Source of the DNA: Corella eumyota
Taxonomy: Eukaryota > Chordata > Ascidiacea > Phlebobranchia > Corellidae
NCBI GenBank assembly: GCA_963082875.1
Contig: OY720097.1
Coordinates: 15,384,501-15,448,500, forward strand
Direction of reading: 5' to 3'
Length of the DNA: 64,000 bases
In this document: positions 33,759 through 45,986 of the stretch, in pieces
Numbering within the stretch: position 1 is the stretch's first letter
How the letters are laid out: every line of letters starts with the position of its first letter
The notes under the pieces: generated by a model
The model's input: the letters and a program-made list of their open reading frames with translations, nothing else
The model's database searches: none
What the model was told of the DNA's origin: nothing
Program-made: the position numbers and the translations under genes

Positions 33759-35077
33759 ATGACTTCAGGACCAGGCAAAATCGCTTGCTTGCTTAACAAA
33801 CAAAATCCAACCGTACTAGAAGAAGCAGAGATATTCAACTTTTGCCAATCTTTTTGGAGAAACAATTCTGCCAATCTGATTATCGATAGACTAAACGAGC
33901 ATGCCTCCAAATCAAAAAGTAGATTTGCTACTCGACTGAGAAAGGAAAGGTTCAGTCCAACGGTATACGTTTTAACTCTTGACTATTCGAAACACCCGAA
34001 GATAAAAGGATTCCAGTCAAAGTTAGAAAATTGGTCTCTGTGTAGAATTGGCAGTACTCATCAGCCTCCTACAACCTTGCAAAATGATTCCAGCGACAAT
34101 GTTCAGCGCGTTGTAGCCAAGATGAGCCACCAAGGCTTTCAATGCAGTATTTGGTTAAAGCTTTCTCTTGATTTTACCACAACCAGGAACGTCCATGCAA
34201 CCAAAAAAATAATTGAAAATAAAATTGGTTACAAAATGTTAAAAAAGTTTTGCATGGCCTTGGAGTTGCCAGAGCCAACACAGTGGTGTTTAACGCACAA
34301 ACGTTACATAAAGCATCTTCTTATTGAAAAATCGGGGTATGAAAAAAATCACGTTCTTAGCACTCGGTTTTTAAACAACAACAGAGAGTTGGTTTCGTTT
34401 TCGCAGTTTCTTGAAGATAAAAATATTAAAGGGATAAATTTTTTTCAACAAATAAGGTCTAGAAATCAAATCATGGCTTTACTTGAAAAGATTGAACGCC
34501 AGCAAGAAGAAAAAAACGCGAAAAAGAACTACAAGAAAAGCAAATCCTTAGACGTAGCGTTAACTCGAATAAACCTAATAGAAGTTGGAGTGATATTTTA
34601 ACTTCAGGATTGAATGTTTGCACACCAGGGAATTTTACAACTAAAAACAGCGACGATGAAAAAACTTCATCAATCCATGGGCACTCCTTGAACAAAACTG
34701 CTGACGTTAAAACTACCAGGCAAACGATCTTAATCAAACCATTTGTAAATATAAATGGCAACAAAACTGCTATAAGAATTCCACAACGGATTCAAAAATC
34801 GGATGATTTTGATAACCGAAAAAATTTATACCCAAGTAAAATACAAACAAAACTTGAAACTGAATCACCAGACGATTATTGCAGCCTTAACAAGAAAGAT
34901 TACGTTGGTGGAACGGAACAAAAACAAATAAATGACAACTGGTATTTTCCTCCCACTTTAGTTTATCCTGATGACGATGACAAGGAAATAAAAGTAAGTG
35001 GAAATTTATCTACTGCAAGGTCTGTCGATTTTGAAGACTACGCGAGGCGTTTTCAGAAATACAAAAAGTATTATTGA
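33759..35077 (+). CDS. Unrecognised intronless protein, short paralogue, with an internal frame break
   Basis: The first 245 or so residues align throughout with the gene at 30407 (FCQSFWRN, LRKERFSPTVYVLTL, WSLCRIG, QGFQCSIW, LDFTTTR, LPEPTQWCLTH, YEKNHVLSTRFL). The initial frame ends at 34601, but after the A-run at about 34509-34516 the homology passes into another frame (REKELQEKQILRRS, resembling RRKEELQ of the long copy). That frame runs to a stop at 35077 and ends in DYARRFQKYKK, matching the C-terminal motif of the long copy. A one-base length difference in the homopolymer accounts for it: either a sequencing error or a real inactivating change. An intron is not supported, as no suitable borders were found. 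If intact, the protein would be about 440 residues. Confidence 0.72.
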
Positions 35078-36591
35078 ATTGGCTCCAAAACATATCAATC
35101 ACTGCTAATTTTAAATTTCTTCTAAGTTATTAGCATTTCATAATAATTAGCACTACAATATTGCGTCCTTGCAAAATAATTTGAGTAATATCCCAGTATA
35201 AAACAATATTGTTTTAGCAAAATGATGTCTTTGGCGCCATAAACAAATCAATTGCCCAAAATGACCGGAAAACTTGTGCTGACCGGAAATCCTCGAGATT
35301 ATTTTAAACTAACATTGGTTTTCTTCGCACGCAAACATGTCCCTGGCCTACCAGCCTTAATGACGTAACCCACTAAGTGTATATTTAGATGCATGTCTAA
35401 AGCACCTCCAATCACGTGAAGTAGTAGCGGAGGTTGTGGCCGCAGTAAACGGAGAGATGCGAGTAGTGTTGAAATTGTAGTTTGAAGGACCAAGATTAAA
35501 TCTGTTACAAACCATAATCAAACTTCATTTTATTGTGTGTTTTGCGTATTGACTTGTTGACGTATATCAAAAGGTATTTCTTGCCTGTAAAATATTGTGG
35601 AGTATGGATATTGTTTAAACTTGTTAGTAAAATTAACAAGTTGATCGTGAACAACTGATGGGAGTCAATACTATCATCAAACATCATAAATTTAAAACTC
35701 AAAACAACCGGACAAAATATACTTTTCAGCTGGAATATATTATAAACAATTGTCTTATATTTAACCTATTTAATAGTTATCTGGAATAAACTCAATTATT
35801 TCGACAACAAATCCTACATATTCTTGTTATTCACTAAAAAGATAAGCTGGCTTTGGTTTTCGACATTGCTTCTACGATGTTATCGTTGTAAATATTTATT
35901 TCATATTACCTCGTTGCTCATTGTTCTTTCAATTAGGTATTGTGTTTTTTTTTATGAAAATGCATATTAACGAAATTTGTTGTTTATCATCAAATCATAT
36001 TCATTAACTTTCGTATAATCACATTTTCATTGTATACTGATCGCATACGTAATAAAATATATTGCACGACAATTTTGTTATGATTTTCCCCAATAAAAAA
36101 ACTACAATATGCTCTGGACATAATCAATACGCCCAAAATGTTGAAAACTAAAAAAATTAATTATTTAGACCCTTAAGTACTTGCACATATTTCTCGACTG
36201 AATTAAAACAATATATTATGGGAACAACAATTTCAAGTGCACTTTGGTAGATTTACCAATTTGGTACAACATAAAATCAGAACTTGAAACTGATCAAACA
36301 AATTTCAAGTTATATTAAAGTTCAATCAGGACAATAAATAAACTATAAGTAACCACAGCAACAAAACATAAGAAAAGATTTCCTTATCAGAACATAATCA
36401 TACAAATTTCTTAAACATAATAAAAAGGTATATTAACTTAAAATATCTCCCTATCATTTAAATAAATCAGTACTCGAAATGGTACTTCTAAGACAAAATT
36501 TTAATTTGCATATGAAATGTTTATTTTTTTAAATTTAAATATTAATAATGTATTGCCTAATTTAAATGCTATTTGGTATCCTTTATTCAAA
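35078..36591. other. Intergenic, convergent 3' ends
   Basis: Lies between the 3' ends of the short paralogue (+) and the myotubularin gene (-). Mostly AT-rich. The patch at about 35220-35480 is clearly GC-richer than its surroundings, with no recognisable exon, repeat partner or RNA gene. Confidence 0.45.
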
Positions 36592-39500
36592 TTACTCGGA
36601 AACATAAAATGTTGATTGGGATGTGGGGACCGAATTAATTTCCGTTGTATTGGAGTCAGAATTTTGTAAACTAGGATTGGCTTCAGATTTGACAATATTA
36701 TTAACTGTCGAATCATCAACTACAGTTTTGGAATTTCTTTCTTGTGTGTCACTGCTACATTCCTCACTATCACTTAAACATTTCGTCGAAAAAGATACTA
36801 ATAACTCGGCAGGTTGAACAATGGCACTGATACCTTTTTTGACCTGTTTAGGTGAGGGACTCACACCAGAGTGGTTTAATTGAGGGTTAATTGGCTTAGT
36901 GACATCATCATTGTTGCTATCCTGTTGCTGGAGTTGTTTTAAAGCCAAACAACTAGGAGAAGAATCAATGTTGTTGGTTTGAATTGAATCTTTTTTGGCG
37001 GATAACTTAGGAGAGTTATAAGGACTTTGATGCTTCTGTAAGTCTACATTGGCAAAGAAGTAATAAAAAGAAATTTGTAGAAATGCACAAATTAAAAAAA
37101 AAAAAAAAAACGTAAAGAATATACCACAAAATCCTAAATTTTAATATTTGTAAAAAAAATGAAAACCTATTCATCACCATACTCTACCTGATATATATTG
37201 CACATCCTCCTCTGGTATTTTCATGCCAAGTTTTTTTCTGAGTTGATTTCTTCTAATTTTGAGTTCCTTGACACTTTGTGCTAGTTCACCTGACTCTACA
37301 TTTAATCTATTGACAGCCACTTCAATCATTTCTCTTGGTTGTAATCCCTGGTCAAATCTTGTAACAAAAACATTAAAATTTAATAATGAATGGTTGATTA
37401 CAAATTTGGTCTATTTTGAAATTTGTTGTCATTTTTTCTGCAATGTCAATCTTTTGTTGGTTCTTTTATATTTTATTGCAAATATTGCATAGAAAAATTA
37501 CATTGGTAAAAAATGTTGCAAACAAAACTGTTTAAATACACGATAACTACATTACCTATTATACATTGAACGCCAAAATTGTACAAAATGTGGAGAGGAG
37601 GGAGGGAAGAGAAGTTGATTTTCCTCCTGATGCTGAACTGAAGCTCGGTAGAGCGAGTTTTTGTAAGTTTGAGATCTTTTCATCATCCAACCCCACAGTG
37701 AGTAAGTTAAACTCACCAAACTAAAAAAAATATTTTGTTTTAAATTGAATCTGTTTGGCAAGGTTTTTTTTAAAGACAAGGGGCTCTGTTTTGAAAAACT
37801 AATACAAAGTATGACACTTATTGAAAAACTAATACAAAGTATGACATTAATTTAGTAATTTTGTAAGAAAAAAAACATTTTGTTCAAATATATCCATAAA
37901 ACATTACTCTTGACTTACTTGTGTTGTTGTTTATCTTTTGCACAGTTGCCAAGAAAAGTACCAAACTGACAGGAAAAAACATGATCGTGCAAATCGAACA
38001 AAAGTTTTTCGTTAAATTGAAACGCACACGGCTTCAACCTCATCAGCTGCCAAACAGCATCAATAAACTGAGTAAAAACAGGTGATGTTTCGCGATTGTC
38101 GCCGTCTAAATGTCCACACCTGCAAAAAAATAAAAAATTACCATTTTCGTAATTATTTTGATTTAATTTTTTTTTAAAGATTTAATTCAACTCTACATCA
38201 ATGCAGTACAACAGCTGCTTATATGTTTAATACTTAAACCCTACTATTTATTGATGATTTTTTTAATTGCAGCATTTAAAAAAATCAATTTATGTTATTA
38301 CTCAAAATCAGACAAACAGGCAATGCGTAAAAACAATGCGTATGACACTTTAACACGGTTAATCATGTTTTTCCAATTTCCTGTTTATTAACACGTGGGC
38401 AAATTAACCATGTATTGTGTTTTAAGTGGGTTGGTAACAAATTTTGATTTGTAATAAAAAATAACAAATAAAACCTTATATTGGAAAGATAAAAAAAAAA
38501 AATAAAAAAAATACCGATGGGTGAACTTATGACCGAAATGAATCCATTCTTTCTGTACTAAAGCCAAAAACCCATCAATTGTTCTATAATGAGGGTTGAG
38601 CATTATCGAAGCTAAGGAACAAGTTTGTGCTGTTCTGTCCCAGCCATCACTACAGTGAACTATAACACTTCTGTTCTCAACACCAGCAGCCTAAATAGTA
38701 AAAAAAAAAACATTTTTGTTATGAAAATTACCACAAATAAATAAATGCAAATTTTCCCCTCATTGAAAAACATGTTATTTGTTAAAAGAATTTACATGTA
38801 TAGTTGTATCACCAATATTTTAGAGAGAGGAAGTTATATATATATTTACTTTAACCTTACATTTGCAATAAACTTTGAAACTTGTAGAACATTAAAAACA
38901 TGTCGTAGCCATCCGCTATTATTAATTCCTTCCAACCAGGTACTCATATTACAACTGGAATCTTCACATGCTGTAATGTTTAATATAAAACATTTGAATT
39001 TTTTTTTTGGAACATCCAATAAATTATAAAATAAAATTTTATTTACACAAACCTTCCAGCATTTTATTTAAACTTGTTCTCATCACATGAATGTTATCAA
39101 TACCAAGAAAATGATATTTAATATTTTCATAAAAATCAGTGTTTTCATATCCCTTGCCCTGTGCTCTATTGGCAACTGCATTTATCTGAAAAAATAATTT
39201 TCAAGTTAAAGCTTTTTTTTATTCTAAAAAAGTAAACAAAATTGTAATTAATGACCTTGCAGCAAAAAAAGTACCCTACTTAATCACCCATTATAAACAA
39301 ATCAAATTTCAATCATTGAAAACAATTAATAATAAAATTTGTTATGTTTATATATACAACTAATATGAAACACGGCATATGTGTTAAATAGGAAACTTTT
39401 AAGAAACTTTTTTTTAAATTAATTTTTTCTAATAAAGATTTACATATATATATATGCCTAAAAATAGTTATGCCTAGCTAATAACATTATTATTAAATGC

Positions 39501-41507
39501 AACATAAATAACAATATTTAAATCTTTTATTCTTATAGCTCTATTTTAAATAAAATTGGCATTACCATTGGTCTTGTGTCTACAATATACATAAAATCAT
39601 TTGCATTTGGTTTTGATCTTCTAATAAGGTCAACATAAGCCTCATCCTCAATTGATCTCGAGTTTAAACCAGCCATTGGTTGACTGCAACTGTAATAAAA
39701 ATCAACCACAAATTTTTCATTAAATACCTAAAAATTGCAATAATGGCACTAAATTACTAATTTATTAAACCTCAAGAAATAAAAAAAAAAAACTAACAGT
39801 ATTTTTGTGACTGTCAACTTACCGAACAATAGCTGATCCATTTTTATGTAAATAAGACAACACAGGTAACCTCTTTTTACTTCTAAAAGCTGCACTGCCC
39901 AACATTAAGGCCGGAGTTGCAAGCGAAGGAACACATAATGTTTTTGGATAGGTGTCACATAATCCTATTGTGTAAAAATAATATGTAGGTAAACACACAT
40001 TTATAACATACATTTGTTATTGAAATTCCAGAATATAACAATTATGTAAAATAACAACAGTAATAGAAAAATATTTACCAAACTCATTATTGATTCTAGT
40101 TAGTTTCCAATATCTTGTTGGCAAACCCATTTGCAAAAATTGATTATTTAAACTAAACAAATCCCAACCATCTTGTTGTGATAACTGTTCCTCACGAGGA
40201 TTGTATGAGAAAGCATAAAGTTCACTCATTTTTACTAAAACAAACCAAAAAAATAAGTTTTCTAGGTGATTAATTATGTTTATCGATTATAAAGTCAGCA
40301 GTAATGATATTTAATTTTAGCTTACATAAAATTCCAGGATTTTTAATAACAAATTTCAGGATTTTTAGTAACTAATGTTATTAAACATGAAATATTTGAT
40401 CATAAGGGATAAAACTTATATAACAAGGAAACTGAGCAATATGTCATTAAAAAACTAATTTGCATTAAGAGCACTTTTCATGTTATGAGTCAATATGTTA
40501 TGAAACCCAATCATTAAAAACGCTTTGTTAAGAATCCTTTGTTAAGAATGTAAAATTCTTTGTTAAGAATGTAAAATTCAACACAATAATCAGCAAATAA
40601 ATTAATTGTAAATACAATTTTTAACAAGATTGTAACTCAACTGGTAATTTATTTTCTCAACAACATTTTTAAATTAAGCTATTATACTGCTAGAAACATG
40701 GTATTTTTGAATATAAATAAACTTACCCGGTTTTGAAAGCTTTAAAAGTGAAGAGTATAAATCATGACAATCTCTTTCTTGTTCAATTAAAAAAGTGAGA
40801 ACTTGAAAGTTTTTGCATCTAAAAACATTAACAAACATAATAACTCACAAGCTACCCTTCTTAATTTATATACAAAATTGGCCAAATTGTAAATTATTAA
40901 AAGTTTCAAACTTTTTTGTTATAAACAATTTTTTTAATCTTAAAACCTTTATAGTACAAGGTAAATGGAATTAATTTAACCTAAAGTTATAACTAACTAG
41001 TTTTTAAACAAATTTACTACCTTATTCTTAATGGTGAGCCAGCTTGCACCAAGTTAAGTTTTTCAACCACTTGAATGTGAGTGTGAACTATCCATAGCTC
41101 ACCTTTTCGCAACTTATCCACGAATATTAAGTGAGTGGCGGTGAGGTAGAGTGTTCCTTCTGTCGAATTGCGTGAATGATTGTTTAACAGGCGAACATTG
41201 TCCACCTAAAAATGATAATTTAAAACTCACAATTTGTCAGTTATGTACTGTCAGACTGTTTGATTCCTCTTTCCCCTATATGCATTTAAAAATAGCCTAT
41301 TAATAATTGTTAACACTATATTTTATTAAAATTGAAATTTTCACATTAATAAGTCAGTAAGTAAATCTGTCTGTTTGTAAAAAGCAAACTTTTGCGGATT
41401 TACAAAATTTGAAATTAATCTGGCAGTCTGTTAGTTTATTAAGTATTTAAAATAAGTTAGCAACATTTACGTAAATGTCATACCTTTGGTGTTCTGATAT
41501 ACTCCAT
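36592..41507 (-). CDS. Myotubularin-related phosphoinositide 3-phosphatase (MTMR6/7/8 group)
   Basis: Thirteen exons join in phase to 709 residues: 41507-41484, 41205-41021, 40818-40727, 40234-40079, 39964-39823, 39689-39566, 39185-39053, 38970-38861, 38690-38515, 38119-37919, 37720-37556, 37357-37188, 37043-36592. It removes the 3-phosphate from PI(3)P and PI(3,5)P2 on endosomes. The N-terminal PH-GRAM begins [15 protein letters not shown] and continues [14 protein letters not shown]. The catalytic core includes [25 protein letters not shown] and [16 protein letters not shown], and the active-site loop [11 protein letters not shown] (Cys ~335) is complete, so this is a catalytic member and not the MTMR9 pseudophosphatase. 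Next come [11 protein letters not shown] and a coiled coil ([19 protein letters not shown]). The last ~150 residues are disordered and Ser/Asn-rich. Length is close to that of vertebrate MTMR8. Confidence 0.95.
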
Positions 41508-42780
41508 TTGTAATAAACAAAATTAAACGAAAATTTTGTTAAATTTTAATTAAACCTATTACTCAAGTACATAAACTGATGAACAACACAGCTCTTGTGA
41601 TCTATTCAATTTCGGATACTAAGTTTTTAGTATGCCAACCTCGAAACAAAATATCAACCATTCACTACTTACGTTTTGATGTAAGTAAACGTATCTTGTT
41701 TGTAAATTAAAAAAAAATTGGTAAATATTGTTAAAAAAAGCAATTTTTATAATTAATTGCCTAATGTTAAAAAAACCTCATATGATGTTTCTGCATATTC
41801 TTCTTCAATCCTTCAACGAATCTTCTTTACTTTGGTATCACAACAACTTTACAATGACGCAAGGTTAAAATTTTAGCATGTAGTGGATTCATGGATTTTT
41901 ATTTTGTTGATGTGTTTTTTTCAATAAATAACCTTGTACATCGTGACGTTTTTTAAAAAAGAATATTTTACTGGTTTGTGTATGTGATCTTTTATACAAT
42001 TTAGTTGCCTATACGTATTTTTATGATAACTTAACCGCTATACACGTGTCGTCATTCTATTTTTAAAAGATTAAAATATATTTGTTTGAACATTTATTCT
42101 AAATTTGTTTTTTTTTATATACGCTTTCGCCGCATTGACGTAAACCAGCGTGGGAAAGTTAGCATGATAAGTAAGCAGCTATATGTCTCGGTAACTTTTT
42201 GTATCAATAAACAATTTAAATATAGAAGCCACAACCTCATCGTTTAAAAGGTTGGGTACAGTTTTAATAAATTAATCAACAAACCTGACTCATTTAAGTG
42301 AACCCAATTTCGTATTACCGTCTGTTTTCTTGACTTTGTAAATCGCATATCCACCATTGAGTATTTATAATTAGGCTACATAATCTAATAAAAAAAAAAC
42401 TGTTTGGCGGAGTTTCAGCAACTCTTTTCATAGCAACGATTAAAAATAAAAAAATTTCTAGTTTAAAAAACACAAAAGTTTAAATACTGATTTTTTATAG
42501 TGTTTTTAGATAGCATTGTTACTGTTAACACAATGTTTAAAATGTTTTCTCCTAACAACTCTTATAAATACGTTGTCATCAGGTTTTACGATAAATGTTG
42601 TGGACGACTTTTACAATTAACAGATATTAATAACAAGATTTCGTAATATTGGTTAATATAATTACGAAATAATTGACTTCCAGATGTTAATATTCCCAAC
42701 CTTTCAATTATTACCTGTCAGGGCTATATAACTGACATGCCCTTGTTCGACCACAGCACTTTATTTATCTTTGAATCAAG
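41508..42780. other. Upstream region of first carboxypeptidase; left arm of a tandem duplication
   Basis: From about 41760 this sequence is alignable with 46180-47130 upstream of the second carboxypeptidase (shared phrases around tattcttctt, actttggtatcacaac and the stretch before the TATA box). The first ~250 bp also serve as promoter of the myotubularin gene on the minus strand. Confidence 0.65.
42725..42731 (+). promoter_or_regulatory. TATA box of carboxypeptidase 1
   Basis: CTATATAA sits 50-56 bp before the start codon at 42781, in the context GGGCTATATAACTG. A transcription start about 30 bp downstream would give a very short 5' UTR, as is common for digestive-enzyme genes. Confidence 0.6.
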
Positions 42781-45113
42781 ATGAAGGTAATTGCAATTTT
42801 ATTTGCTATTGCGACTGTAGCTTCGGCTGTTCGTCAATTTAGAAAGTAAGTTTTGGTTAATTTTTTAAACGTTTAACATTTTTTTGTTGGTTTTGTAAAC
42901 CTTAATAACTCTATTTAAGTTATTACATGAATAAAACATAACTTTTATAATAATTTATTCCCCCAGTGATCAAGTCTTAAGAATAACTCCAAATAACGAC
43001 CTCCAAGTTAAAATACTAGAAGGTCTTGAAAAAAGATGGCCTGTAAGTAAACGTTATCGAAAAATATATAAAATTAACTTAAATGTTTGTTTTAACACAT
43101 TTCTATTTTATGGTATAGGATATTGACTATTGGACAGATATACATGGATCACGAGCAGTTGATATTCATATTCCAGCAGCTAACTTGCCTAGTGTTAAAA
43201 TATTTCTGACCAGAAACAGGTAGGGTATACGTTTAGACTTAGCTATTATATTTTTTTTAATGGTGTTTCATTTGACAGAATTGAGTTTACTGTGTTTATT
43301 GCCGATTTACAAACAGCGATTGATGAACAAACCTCGTCAAGACCCGAGCAAATGAATCTCGCAACTTTTGACTATAATGTTTACCATACATTGGACGAGG
43401 TGAATAACAATAAAAATTAGTTCATAAAGAGTTACTTGATTTTAAATACTTTATTTATTTAGATAAACGCGTGGATGGATGACATTATTAGTGCATATTC
43501 TTTTGCCAGCGCAGAAAATTTGGGAAATACCTTCGAAGGACGGCCAATGCGGGGATTAAAGGTAACATGGAAATGAATGTGCAGCATAACTTTTTAAACA
43601 TTTTGTCCTTGATTTTAGATCAGTAATGGTGGTTTTCTTAAACCAGCCTTCGTTATTACTTGTGGTTTGCATGCTAGGGAGTGGGTTGGACCTTCGACTT
43701 GCCTCCATTCGGTTAAATATGTAAGTTAAAGGAAGTACTATGTAATAAACTAACTTAAAAAACCTTAGTCGTTGATTAAACACTTTAAAAATATTTTTGT
43801 TGTTATTTTAGTTGTTAGAAGGTAGTGGAGGAAATATTCTGAACGAGGTTGACTTTTACTTCGTCCCAGTTTCAAATCCAGATGGTTACAAATATACATG
43901 GGAAGGGGTAAGATAAAATCTTTAATGTTTGTTTTTAATAATTTACATTTAAATAACGATTTTTTAAATTAAATTACTGTTTAATAAAGGACCGAATGTG
44001 GAGAAAGACGCGTAGTACGTACAGCAGCAATTTTTGCGATGGAGTCGATCCTAACAGAAATTGGGGAACTAACTGGTCCGGTAAGTAAAATGTAAAAGCT
44101 TTTATATACACCTTAAATGCTTACTAGCGCAAACTAAAATAGCTAAAATTTATTTTTTTACAGGACCAGGTGCGAGTTCAAGTCCATGCAATGATGCATA
44201 TTATGGACCCTCAGAATTTTCAGAGGTCTTCCAAAAAATATTTCTAAATTTGTAATGAAATTGCTTTGTGTTAAATAAGACTTAAAGTTATTTAATGTTT
44301 TATCCGATATAATAATTGTTGTTATTTATCAAATAAGTGCATGATAAAAAAATTTAAATAATTTTAAGAAATTAAACGTTTGTAAACATTTAAAAAACAA
44401 TTAATTTTAAGGTTGAGGTCAGAAACATAAGAGACTGGATTGGTAGCCTTCCATATGTTGAAGGATACATTGATATACATGCTTACAGCCAATATTGGAT
44501 GTACCCCTATGCCTATACATATGGCTTAAGCATTCATGATAGTGAACTGGTAAGTTAAAGTAACATTAATTTTTTTTAAATTAAATAAGATCAAAATGTT
44601 GGTTAAAACCATGAAATTTATCAGTGTTGACTTTGGACTTTTACAGAGATCTATCGCACTCGAAAGTGTTAACGCTATTGCATCTGTACATGGAAAGTCC
44701 TATAAATACGGTCCAATCTCCGAAGTGATATGTAAGTTAATTTTGTACTCCAACATTATTTATATCACCTAAAACTTAGGCTTTGTTCATATTTAAGTTT
44801 AAATGCGTTTCCACCTAGATCAAGCATCGGGAAGTTCCACCGATTTCATTTATGAGTCACTTGGAGTGAAATGCTCTTTTGCTGCAGAGCTTAGAGATAC
44901 TGGGCTATATGGTTTCACTCTTCCTGAAAGGTATAACTATAATTTAGTGGTTTAAATCCTTACCATATTACATCAATTTAACAATATTAGTATAGTGGCA
45001 TACAATATATAAATTTCTATTTAATATAAAGGTTCATTCAACCAACTGCAGAAGAAGCATTTGCTGGACTAATGGTGATTGCTCAAAATATTCAATACGG
45101 AAATTGTATTTAG
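42781..45113 (+). CDS. Secreted procarboxypeptidase, M14 A-type (copy 1)
   Basis: Thirteen exons join in phase to 409 residues: 42781-42845, 42967-43042, 43119-43219, 43279-43399, 43463-43561, 43619-43720, 43812-43907, 43990-44080, 44164-44225, 44412-44549, 44647-44731, 44819-44930, 45032-45113. Signal peptide [16 protein letters not shown], an inhibitory propeptide to ~105, then the metalloprotease domain. Zinc ligands are in GLHAREW (His172, Glu175) and GYIDIHAY (His294). Substrate residues are in RMWRKTRS and VDPNRNW, and the general base is in AELRDTG (Glu369). The S1' pocket position equivalent to bovine residue 255 is Thr (ASGSSTDF): neither Ile (A-type) nor Asp (B-type). It trims C-terminal residues from peptides, probably hydrophobic ones, in the gut lumen. 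Not to be confused with M14B enzymes: no C-terminal accessory domain follows. Confidence 0.95.
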
Positions 45114-45929
45114 TAAATACAAATAAAAAATCGAATACAGAAATAAGTGTTTAAAATTGTTTCCTTTATTTTCGGCCATTTAAAGAAAGATAGTTTAACA
45201 CAATAAAAACAACAGAAGGCGTTGAATTTTTTTCGTCATGCGTAAACTCTAAGTGTAATTTAATTAAAAACTTTTAAAAACCTAGATGTTTAAATAATAT
45301 AAAATTATAGAATGTTAGAATTTTTAGTGTCCAACTTTAAACTTTCTGTTATTTAATTTCATTGTACTATGTAAGGTATTTATTTTAGTGAACAGAAATT
45401 TTTAAAGTAAATTAATAACAAGATTCTTTGGGATTTTTAATACGATATAGAAGTGGTTTCTTGCAAACAAATTAACTCTAATAGGTTCTTATATATTGGC
45501 CAAGTTTTAAACAAAGAATTTAACAGAATAAAAAAAACAGTTAAAAGAAACTAAATCTGTTCTTAATAAATTATATTAAAGTTTATTTTATAAAAACCTG
45601 TTTAAACAAGATTTAAAAAAGTTGCATTGAAAAACATTTAGTCAAAATTCATTGTATTAAATATTTATACCGCACCAACTTGTCTACGTAAAACTTTATA
45701 AAACAAGGTTTTAAATAATAAGTATAAGGCCAGTAGAAATACTTTTAAAAAAAGTAGTTTAAGCCTTTTTGCACTAACAATTATTTACGAGTGTTGTTCC
45801 TGACGAAAAACCTTTGCACCAGACGGAAAAATTCTCACCCTTTTTGCCCACGGGGCGACTCTTATTAACAAATTAACTTTTCACTATATGGTTTTGTATT
45901 GTGTAACATTTGTTGACCAAATCACCAGA

Positions 45930-45986
45930 ATGATAAAATTAGTCTTAGTTTGTTTTGCTCTAGTAGCAGTAGCTTTAACCGTTTGA
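45930..45986 (+). pseudogene. Relic first exon of a carboxypeptidase
   Basis: The frame reads MIKLVLVCFALVAVALTV and then a stop, matching the signal peptide [17 protein letters not shown] of carboxypeptidase 3. The flanking sequence matches too: the stretch TTTGCACCAGACGGAAAAAT and the CACTATAT(G/A)GTTTTGTAT promoter segment occur at both loci. No splice donor is left and no later exon follows before carboxypeptidase 2. It is a by-product of the tandem duplication. Confidence 0.85.

Noticed and set aside
35299-35493. A 64-codon minus-strand frame in the GC-richer patch
   Set aside because: No signal peptide, splice sites or conserved motif; it probably reflects the local drop in A/T stop codons.
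37792-37850. A 30-bp tandem duplication (TGAAAAACTAATACAAAGTATGACA twice, described by position only as a repeat)
   Set aside because: Short intronic duplication in the myotubularin gene with no apparent function; similar small repeats (CTTTGTTAAGAAT, three times near 40522-40575) also look like slippage.
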